Assembly (NCBI GenBank): GCA_937894665.1
Contig: CALAWF010000223.1
Coordinates: 1 to 6,743, forward strand
Direction: 5' to 3'
From: an uncultured bacterium
GTDB lineage: Bacteria > Cyanobacteriota > Vampirovibrionia > Gastranaerophilales > Gastranaerophilaceae
DNA length: 6,743 bases
A model generated the notes under the pieces. It saw nothing but the letters and a program-made list of their open reading frames with translations, was not told the origin of the DNA and did no database searches. A program made the position numbers and the translations under genes. Positions 1 to 4,623 of the stretch are shown here, in pieces. Each line of letters starts with the position of its first letter. Positions within the stretch are counted from its first letter, which is position 1.

Positions 1-684
1 GCATACAAGGACGGATTTTGACATCCCGTATTCGCCTAAAGAATCTTCAACGAATTCCTTAACCTCTCTTCCACGTTCACCAATTAGTGCAACAACGTTA
101 ACATCTGCATCCGAATTTCTGGCAATCATACCAAGCAAGGTACTTTTACCAACTCCGGAACCAGCAAATAAACCTAAACGCTGTCCGCAACCCATAGTCA
201 TACAACCGTCAATTGCACGAACACCTGTAGAAAATTGTTCTGTAATAATTGGTCTTTCAAAAGGTCCCGGTGGTGGTCCTTCAATTGGTCGCCAAAGTGC
301 GTTTGTTGTATCAAGTGGTTTACCGTCAATTGGATTACCTAAAGGGTCAATCAATCTTCCAAGTAAAAAATCTCCAACAGGAATGGTAATCGGGCGTCTT
401 GTGGAGGTTACTAAACTTCCTTGTCCAATTCCGCTACCATCAAGTAAAAGTGATAACTGTGCAACTTCACCTTTAAAAGCCTGAACTTCCGCCGGTTTTA
501 GCTTGCCATCATAGGTTTCGATATAGCACAAGTCGCCAATTTTTAGCCCTGGGAGTTTAACTTCTACTGTCAAACCCAAAAGTTTAGAAACAGTACCCTT
601 GTAAGAATATAACTCGGTTTGAGCTAGTTTTTCTTTGACTTTGTGTTTTAACTCTTCTAAATCACTTTTATCAATGTCTTTCAT
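1..684 (-). CDS. fliI: FliI/SctN-family flagellar/type III export ATPase, N-terminal part (cut by window edge)
   Basis: The 228 codons read from the ATG at 684 to base 1 stay open and continue outside the window. The protein belongs to the F1-ATPase-beta-like ATPases (FliI, SctN/YscN) that sit under the membrane as a hexamer and energise export of flagellar or type III secretion substrates by ATP hydrolysis. Residues about 25-95 form the beta-barrel N-domain, ending in a SLVTSTRRP-type segment. PVGDFLLGRLIDPLGNPIDG (about 102-121) and FSTGVRAIDG (151-160) are family signatures. The Walker A loop is GSGVGKST (175-182), followed by IGERGREVKEF (201-211). Walker B and the C-terminal domain lie outside. 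No Shine-Dalgarno precedes the ATG, and a good promoter ends only 7 bases upstream, so the mRNA is probably leaderless. The family is secure. Choosing FliI over a non-flagellar SctN is inference, because neighbouring export genes are not visible. Confidence 0.93.
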   Translation of the reverse strand, partial: MKDIDKSDLEELKHKVKEKLAQTELYSYKGTVSKLLGLTVEVKLPGLKIGDLCYIETYDGKLKPAEVQAFKGEVAQLSLLLDGSGIGQGSLVTSTRRPITIPVGDFLLGRLIDPLGNPIDGKPLDTTNALWRPIEGPPPGPFERPIITEQFSTGVRAIDGCMTMGCGQRLGLFAGSGVGKSTLLGMIARNSDADVNVVALIGERGREVKEFVEDSLGEYGMSKSVLVC

Positions 685-691
685 ACCACTA

Positions 692-719
692 ATTATAACA
701 AAATTTTTGCTGTAATCAA
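692..719 (-). promoter_or_regulatory. Sigma-70-type promoter of the export ATPase gene
   Basis: Read on the minus strand, TTGATT (719-714) and a perfect TATAAT (697-692) are separated by 16 bases. The -10 box ends 7 bases before the ATG at 684, which places the predicted transcription start on or next to the start codon. The ATPase gene therefore appears to open its own transcription unit and to make a leaderless message. Confidence 0.65.
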
Positions 720-739
720 TTTGTTAAGGGGATAATAAA

Positions 740-765
740 GTCTATAAGTCAATAAGTTGATAAGT
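740..765 (+). repeat. 26-base dispersed repeat, copy 1, built of ATAAGT octamers
   Basis: This block is identical over 26 bases to 2879-2904. Inside it ATAAGT recurs at 744, 752 and 760, so it is three octamer units of the form ATAAGTNN. A third, diverged, inverted relative lies at about 3785-3835 and shares AGTCTATAAGT and AAGGGGATAA with this region. Confidence 0.85.
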
Positions 766-792
766 CGGTTTCAAGGGAAAAGGAAGAGGGAA

Positions 793-856
793 ATAAGGGA
801 ATAAGTTCATTACAGAAGGCATTAAGGCATTATGGCACTGAGGCACTAAGGTCTTT
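793..856 (+). repeat. Imperfect tandem array with an 8-base period
   Basis: Eight consecutive octamers can be read in one register starting at 793. The first two are ATAAGGGA and ATAAGTTC. After a diverged unit come two exact AGGCATTA units (817 and 825), then TGGCACTG, AGGCACTA and AGGTCTTT. Neighbouring units differ by one to a few bases, as expected for an old slippage-derived array. The unit changes from ATAAG-type to AGGCAYTR-type along its length. No open frame or promoter coincides with it. Confidence 0.7.
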
Positions 857-895
857 ATGTGTGTTATTCTGAGTTTTTTACAATTTTATTTGTAG

Positions 896-915
896 GTCGG
901 CTTTACTAAGTCGAC
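896..915. repeat. Short hairpin element (GTCGGCTT stem)
   Basis: GTCGGCTT (896-903) pairs with AAGTCGAC (908-915) across a 4-base TACT loop, giving 8 base pairs with one G-U wobble. No T-tract follows on either strand, so it does not look like a terminator. It lies 15 bases from the next hairpin and may be part of the same repetitive element. It resembles GTAGGTCGG-type palindromes I associate with gut metagenome contigs, a comparison made from memory. Confidence 0.5.
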
Positions 916-926
916 ATTGATAAGTT

Positions 927-955
927 CGTCATTCTTAGCGAAGCGAAGAATCCAG
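927..955. repeat. Palindromic dispersed repeat (AGCGAAGCGAAGAATCC type)
   Basis: ATTCTT (931-936) pairs with AAGAAT (946-951). An inner GC/GC pair closes a GAA loop, with one A-G mismatch between. The sequence closely matches a CATTCTGAGCGAAGCGAAGAATC-like palindrome that, from memory, recurs between genes in many unrelated bacterial phyla; here the G after CATTCT is T. It has no T-tract and encodes nothing evident. Copy number in this genome cannot be judged from one window. Confidence 0.55.
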
Positions 956-1020
956 CTGATTTTAATTAGTAAATTCCATTTATACTAATTCAATAGTCAA
1001 TACTTGTTCACTTTTTATTT

Positions 1021-1063
1021 TTTAAAAAGAAAAACGGCTCTTTTGTGGAAACAAAAAAGCCGT
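1021..1063 (-). terminator. Intrinsic terminator of pfp
   Basis: On the minus strand a 13-base-pair stem (1063-1051 with 1046-1034, GC-rich base ACGGCT/AGCCGT, one U-G wobble, TTCC loop) is followed immediately by TTTTCTTTTT. It begins 26 bases after the pfp stop codon. This is a textbook Rho-independent terminator and separates pfp from the ATPase gene. Confidence 0.93.
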
Positions 1064-1089
1064 CGTTTCTAAAATTATAATTTTTCAAA

Positions 1090-2772
1090 TTATACAGAAG
1101 CTAATTCTTTGCTTCTTTCTAATTGAAGTGTAACTGTTGTAATATCACAAACAGAACTTGGTCCGAAGTATTGGATAGCACCAGGGAATAAGTATCTGTC
1201 GTTCATAGCCCAGTCTTCTCTGTTGTCTTGTAATTGTTTGAATACAGGACCGTCAAGTCTAACTAGAGCTTTTTGAATAACAGGTTTCATTTCACCGTGG
1301 CGTTTTTCCATATTCATCATCATTGTAAGTGGAACACCGCCTGCAATCCATTTGTCAGCACTTTCAGTCAAGTTTCTAACTGATGATAAGTAACCGGTCA
1401 TTCCGAAGCTAATCAATGCAAATGCGTTGTAACCTAATGAATAGCAATAATCTGCGTCGAAGTTAGAAGGGAATGCACAACGTCCTTCATATCCGAAGAA
1501 GTGTGATTGTGCTGAGAATTTACCGATGAATGAACCTTCTTCTTTCAATTCAGCCAATCTTGTTGAAATCATTTCGATTAACAATTTTTCTGTTTCGATT
1601 TTAGAAACTTGAACGTTGCCGTGTGGATCTCTATCAGCCAATAATTGACCTTTAATCAAAGCAGGTAATGATTTGTAAACTTTTGCGTTTTCTTCATCTA
1701 ATCTGTTTTCAACGATGTCGAATTTATCTCTGATTGTTGTTGCGTTAACAAAATCAGGGTCATTTTCAAGAGAAGCCATAATATCATTCAAGTTAGAAAT
1801 CATTGAACCCATTTCAGGAATAAATTCAATTAAACCTTCAGGAATTACGGCAATACCGAAGTTTTTACCCATATCAGCACGTCTAACAATGATGTCTGTC
1901 ATGTAGTCAATGATTGAAGATAATGACATTTTCTTTTCTTGAACTTCTTCAGAAATCAATGTGATGTTTGGTTGTGTTTGTAATGCAGCTTCCAATGCTA
2001 CGTGAGAAGCACTTCTACCCATGATTTTTACAAAATGCCAATATTTTTTAGCTGAATTTGCATCTCTTTCGATGTTTCCGATAAGTTCAGCATAAGTTTT
2101 TGTTGCAGTATCAAAACCGAAAGAAATTTCGATTTGTTCATTTTTCAAGTCGCCATCAATTGTTTTAGGACAGCCAATAACTTGGATACCTGCATTATGT
2201 TTAACAAACCATTCCGCAAGCATTGCAGCGTTTGTATTAGAATCATCACCACCGATAATTACAACAGCAGAGATGTTTAATTTTTTACAAACAGCCAATG
2301 ATTTTTCGAATTGTTCTTCTGTTTCTAATTTAGTTCTACCTGAACCGATAATATCAAAACCACCAGTGTTTCTATAAGCATTGATAAATTCATCATCAAA
2401 TTCTACATATTTTCCATCGATGATACCAGAAGGTCCACCTAAGAAACCATATAATTTGTTAGCTGAATTAGCATTTTTTAACGCATCATACAAACCTGCG
2501 ATAACGTTGTGTCCGCCAGGAGCTTGTCCACCTGAAAGGATAACACCAACGTTTCTGATTTCAGATTCTTTTGAAACAGTTGAAGTTTCAAAAGTTACAG
2601 TTGGTTTTCCGTAAGTATTTGGGAACAAAGCGTTGATTTGTTCTTGATCTCTAACAGATTGAGTAGCAGATCCTTCAACCATTCTTAATCCGTTAACGCC
2701 ATTTTGTAGGCTTTGAGGAAGTTTTGGTTGGTACTTAAGTCTTTCAATTTGTAATGGTGAAAGTTTTGTCAT
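1090..2772 (-). CDS. pfp: Pyrophosphate--fructose 6-phosphate 1-phosphotransferase (PPi-PFK), long form
   Basis: This cytosolic glycolytic enzyme reversibly converts fructose 6-phosphate plus PPi to fructose 1,6-bisphosphate plus Pi. The 560 residues match the long PPi-PFK class (plant beta subunit, spirochaete enzymes of roughly 550-570 aa). With the start at 2772, the first phosphate-binding segment GVILSGGQAPGGHNV is at 76-90, GGDDSNT at 174-180, PKTIDGD at 202-208 and MGRSASH at 251-257. Asp177 and Lys203 replace the two glycines of ATP-dependent PFKs (E. coli Gly104 and Gly124), the known signature of PPi use. An in-frame ATG at 2799 is rejected: it lacks a ribosome site and lies upstream of the predicted transcription start, while AGGAAAGGA sits 9 bases before the 2772 ATG. 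The gene has its own promoter and terminator, so it is probably monocistronic. Confidence in function is high. Confidence 0.96.
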   Translation of the reverse strand: MTKLSPLQIERLKYQPKLPQSLQNGVNGLRMVEGSATQSVRDQEQINALFPNTYGKPTVTFETSTVSKESEIRNVGVILSGGQAPGGHNVIAGLYDALKNANSANKLYGFLGGPSGIIDGKYVEFDDEFINAYRNTGGFDIIGSGRTKLETEEQFEKSLAVCKKLNISAVVIIGGDDSNTNAAMLAEWFVKHNAGIQVIGCPKTIDGDLKNEQIEISFGFDTATKTYAELIGNIERDANSAKKYWHFVKIMGRSASHVALEAALQTQPNITLISEEVQEKKMSLSSIIDYMTDIIVRRADMGKNFGIAVIPEGLIEFIPEMGSMISNLNDIMASLENDPDFVNATTIRDKFDIVENRLDEENAKVYKSLPALIKGQLLADRDPHGNVQVSKIETEKLLIEMISTRLAELKEEGSFIGKFSAQSHFFGYEGRCAFPSNFDADYCYSLGYNAFALISFGMTGYLSSVRNLTESADKWIAGGVPLTMMMNMEKRHGEMKPVIQKALVRLDGPVFKQLQDNREDWAMNDRYLFPGAIQYFGPSSVCDITTVTLQLERSKELASV

Positions 2773-2781
2773 GTATTTAAG

Positions 2782-2790
2782 TCCTTTCCT
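2782..2790 (-). promoter_or_regulatory. Ribosome binding site that fixes the pfp start
   Basis: Read on the minus strand, AGGAAAGGA ends 9 bases before the ATG at 2772. The alternative ATG at 2799 has no purine-rich site in front of it. This favours the shorter 560-residue protein. Confidence 0.75.
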
Positions 2791-2799
2791 TTTGTACAT

Positions 2800-2828
2800 A
2801 CTGTATTACATTGAATATTTTACTACAA
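2800..2828 (-). promoter_or_regulatory. Candidate sigma-70 promoter of pfp
   Basis: On the minus strand TTGTAG (2828-2823) and TACAGT (2805-2800) are separated by 17 bases. The predicted start of transcription is near 2793, giving a leader of about 20 bases that still contains the AGGAAAGGA ribosome site. The -10 box is imperfect. Confidence 0.5.
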
Positions 2829-2878
2829 AAAAGGAATATTTAAAGGGGACAAGGAAAAAGGAAATCGGTTCTTTAAAG

Positions 2879-2904
2879 GTCTATAAGTCAATAAGTTGAT
2901 AAGT
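2879..2904 (+). repeat. 26-base dispersed repeat, copy 2
   Basis: This block is identical over all 26 bases to 740-765 and contains three ATAAGT units spaced 8 bases apart. A purine-rich AAGGGGACAAGGAAAAAGG tract precedes it at about 2843-2861. It lies between the pfp promoter and the adk terminator. Confidence 0.85.
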
Positions 2905-2913
2905 TATAGGCTT

Positions 2914-2947
2914 AAAAAAATAACCGATACATATGTACCGGTTATTT
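2914..2947 (-). terminator. Intrinsic terminator of adk
   Basis: On the minus strand a 13-base-pair stem (2947-2935 with 2930-2918, one G-U wobble, ATAT loop) runs into seven T residues (2920-2914). It starts 23 bases after the adk stop codon. The stem contains the CCGGTAC/GTATCGG core. It is well placed to isolate adk from pfp. Confidence 0.92.
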
Positions 2948-2970
2948 TAGCAAAATTTAAAAAACTTTTA

Positions 2971-3636
2971 TTAGTCGTTAATAACTTTCAAAAGTCTTTC
3001 CCATACTTCATCAATTGAACCTTCTGCATTGATTGTTTTCAACACATTTTTATTTTTGTAATAGTCAAACAATGGTGCAGTTTCTTTGAAATATGTATCA
3101 AAACGAGCTTTTGCAGTTTCTTCGTTATCATCTTTTCTTTGGGTTAATTCAGCACCACATTTGTCGCAAATACCTTCAACTTTTGTAGGTTTAAATTTCA
3201 AGTTGTAGATTTCTCCACATTTTGGACAAGAACGACGATTAACAATTCTTGAAATCAAAATTTCTGTATCCAAATCAAAATAAATAGCTCTGAAGTCAGC
3301 TTCTACATCTCCATCGATTTCTTTGTTAATTTCTTCTAACAAGTCAGCTTGTTCAACACTTCTTGGGTAACCATCCAAGATGTAACCGTTTTTACAATCT
3401 TCTTGAGCTAATCTATTTTTAATAATTGATGCAACTAAAGAAACAGGAACTAATTCACCTTTATCGATAAAAGATTTAGCGATTTTACCATTTTCAGTTC
3501 CGTTTTTGATTTCAGCTCTTAATAATGAACCTGTATCAACATGTGGAAAACCTAAAGATTCAGCAAGTCTTGAAGTTTGTGTACCCTTACCACAAGCTGG
3601 AGGTCCTAAAAAAATAAGTTCTTTTTTCATAATCAT
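2971..3636 (-). CDS. adk: Adenylate kinase with zinc-type LID domain
   Basis: Adenylate kinase catalyses AMP + ATP <-> 2 ADP in the cytosol. The 221-residue protein has the P-loop GPPACGKGT (11-19), the AMP-binding segment with DTGSLLR (34-40), LDGYPRS (87-93), and the LID domain with RIVNRRSCPKC (130-140) and CDKC (157-160). Cys137, Cys140, Cys157 and Cys160 form a complete four-cysteine zinc site, as in many Gram-positive and other long-form enzymes. RKDDNEET (167-174) holds the conserved arginine and acidic residues. The usual STGDxLR is DTGSLLR here, a mild variant. Two in-frame ATGs (3636 and 3630) follow the weak ribosome site AAAGAG. The 3630 start, giving MKKELIFLGPP, is equally plausible. 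The gene appears monocistronic, with its own terminator. Confidence 0.97.
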   Translation of the reverse strand: MIMKKELIFLGPPACGKGTQTSRLAESLGFPHVDTGSLLRAEIKNGTENGKIAKSFIDKGELVPVSLVASIIKNRLAQEDCKNGYILDGYPRSVEQADLLEEINKEIDGDVEADFRAIYFDLDTEILISRIVNRRSCPKCGEIYNLKFKPTKVEGICDKCGAELTQRKDDNEETAKARFDTYFKETAPLFDYYKNKNVLKTINAEGSIDEVWERLLKVIND

Positions 3637-3654
3637 TTCACTCTTTCTGTATTT

Positions 3655-3699
3655 TATATACCAAATATTTGTGTAATATCGTTAAAACCAACAGGTCAA
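3655..3699 (-). promoter_or_regulatory. Possible promoter region of adk
   Basis: Two weak options are visible on the minus strand. TTGACC (3699-3694) is a good -35 box with only poor -10 matches: TTACAC at 17 bases or TATTAC at 15. Alternatively TGG-TATATA (3663-3655) is an extended -10 without a -35, which would give a leader of roughly 12 bases. I cannot choose between them. Confidence 0.35.
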
Positions 3700-3754
3700 T
3701 TGTACATCAAGGATTTTTATTATTCAAGAATGTTTTTATTGTTGGTCTGGTTTA

Positions 3755-3835
3755 TTAAGGGATAAGGGAATAGGGGAAAATGTTATGTAAATAACTTATA
3801 GACTTTTTAACGAACTTATTAGCTTATCCCCTTCG
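3755..3835. repeat. Inverted pair of ATAAG/GGGAATAAG repeats
   Basis: The left arm is a period-8 run, TTAAGGGA then TAAGGGAA then TAGGGGAA (3755-3778). The right arm, read on the minus strand from 3833, begins AAGGGGATAAG and contains ATAAGCTA, ATAAGTTC and AGTCTATAAGTTAT, the core of the 740-765 repeat. AAGGGATAAG (3757-3766) and CTTATCCCCTT (3823-3833) are imperfect inverted ends. The block fills the gap between the divergent adk and prepilin promoters. Confidence 0.6.
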
Positions 3836-3851
3836 TCCAAACTCTTCCCAC

Positions 3852-3880
3852 TTGAAAATATTGCAAAAAAATAGTATAAT
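3852..3880 (+). promoter_or_regulatory. Strong sigma-70-type promoter of the prepilin gene
   Basis: TTGAAA (3852-3857) and a perfect TATAAT (3875-3880) are separated by 17 bases, the best promoter match in the window. The predicted transcription start, near 3887-3888, coincides with an ATG that opens a 7-codon frame ahead of the prepilin gene. Confidence 0.8.
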
Positions 3881-3887
3881 TGTTTAT

Positions 3888-3911
3888 ATGGTTATTTGCG
3901 GGGCGTTTTGA
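3888..3911 (+). other. Possible 7-codon leader frame (MVICGAF) before the prepilin
   Basis: An ATG begins 7 bases after the -10 box, the same geometry as the ATG of the leaderless export ATPase gene. The frame reads MVICGAF and stops at TGA (3909-3911), two bases before the prepilin ATG at 3914. This would allow leaderless initiation followed by reinitiation on the prepilin. It is short enough to be chance and there is no direct evidence of translation. Confidence 0.2.
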
Positions 3912-3913
3912 AT

Positions 3914-4621
3914 ATGAAAAAAGGTTTTACTCTAGCAGAAGTTTTGGTAACTATGGGAATTGTTGGTTTAATTTCCGCTTTGACTATACCTGCTATTATG
4001 AAAAATTATAAAAATAGAATATTTGCAGCATCAATAGAAAAAGCATATTCTCAGTTATCTGATGCAACAAAAGCTATTATGGCAGATGAAATGGCAGATA
4101 GTTTATACAAAACTCGTCTAGCAATGTATAATAATAAATGTGGTACTGACAACGCCGAAGGAGCTTGCTATTTTCTTACGAAGTATTTTAAAACTACTAA
4201 AAAAGGTTGTGGAACAAAAGCATATTCTCCAAATAATGTTTGTTTAGGTGATGTTTATCAAAATTTAGATGGAACATATAAAACTAAAGTTAATGCAAGT
4301 GATACCGAAGGGCAATATGAAGTTGTAACGGGTTTTGGTTATTGTGTTCAAACTACAAATGGTTTTACTATTTGTGGTACGCATAATGTGGCTAATGGAA
4401 TTTCTACATATATTATAGATACAAATGGTCCTGCGGAACCTAATGTTGCCGGTAGAGATTTATTTACATTTGACCTTCAAGCTGATGGTACTGTTGCGGA
4501 TTATGGTGGACTTTCCAGAGCTCCTGAAGATTGTGGAAAAATAAACGTTGATGGTTTCTGGGGTTGGTCTGCCGGTTGTTTGAATAAATTAATGCAAGCC
4601 GGTTGGAGAATGGATTACTAA
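3914..4621 (+). CDS. Type IV pilin-like / type II secretion pseudopilin-like prepilin, cysteine-rich
   Basis: The 235-residue precursor starts MKKGFTLAEVLVTMGIVGLI, a class III signal. A prepilin peptidase would cut between Gly4 and Phe5 and N-methylate Phe5; Glu9 is the conserved +5 glutamate needed for assembly. Residues 5-27 form the hydrophobic helix that anchors the subunit in the inner membrane and later packs the filament core. The globular part has eight cysteines (76, 85, 99, 110, 144, 154, 207, 222), enough for four disulfides. It also has a DTNGPAEPN...GRDLFTFDL segment (about 169-187) and ends in NKLMQAGWRMDY, a tail I recall from large prepilin families of Gastranaerophilales. 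Which filament it joins cannot be told. The start at 3914 gives the normal short leader. A TTG at 3896 would add MRGVLN and has no ribosome site. GGGG at 3900-3903 is a weak site for the ATG. Confidence 0.9.
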   Translation: MKKGFTLAEVLVTMGIVGLISALTIPAIMKNYKNRIFAASIEKAYSQLSDATKAIMADEMADSLYKTRLAMYNNKCGTDNAEGACYFLTKYFKTTKKGCGTKAYSPNNVCLGDVYQNLDGTYKTKVNASDTEGQYEVVTGFGYCVQTTNGFTICGTHNVANGISTYIIDTNGPAEPNVAGRDLFTFDLQADGTVADYGGLSRAPEDCGKINVDGFWGWSAGCLNKLMQAGWRMDY

Positions 4622-4623
4622 TT

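Larger units (their letters stand above)
720..1020. other. Gene-free intergenic stretch rich in repeats
   Basis: About 300 bases between the ATPase promoter and the pfp terminator contain no convincing coding region on either strand. They hold, in order, the 740-765 copy of a 26-base repeat, a purine-rich GGGAA/AAGGA tract (about 773-800), a period-8 tandem array (793-856), and two hairpin elements (896-915 and 927-955). Bases 956-1020 are plain AT-rich sequence in which I see nothing. Confidence 0.7.

Noticed and set aside
740..856. CRISPR array
   Set aside because: Units are octamers directly abutting each other, with no 23-37 base repeats and no unique spacers. No cas gene is present.
896..951. 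Terminator pair or small RNA in the 685-1089 gap
   Set aside because: Neither hairpin is followed by a T-tract on either strand. No promoter is visible that would drive an RNA ending there.
1715..2614. Open plus-strand frames at 1715-1906 and 2381-2614
   Set aside because: Both lie opposite the conserved pfp coding sequence, have no recognisable motif, and are explained as antisense shadows of that gene.
2773..2799. Upstream in-frame ATG that would extend pfp by 9 residues
   Set aside because: No ribosome site precedes it, it lies upstream of the predicted transcription start near 2793, and the added residues MYKRKGLKY are encoded by the AGGAAAGGA ribosome-site region of the 2772 start.
740..2904. 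Composite mobile element bounded by the 26-base direct repeats
   Set aside because: The DNA between them is a housekeeping pfp gene with its own promoter and terminator. There is no transposase, no inverted ends and no target duplication.
3896..3913. TTG start that would lengthen the prepilin leader to MRGVLNMKKG
   Set aside because: TTG is a weak start with no ribosome site here. MKKG followed by FTLAEV from 3914 is the usual short prepilin leader. Not fully excluded.
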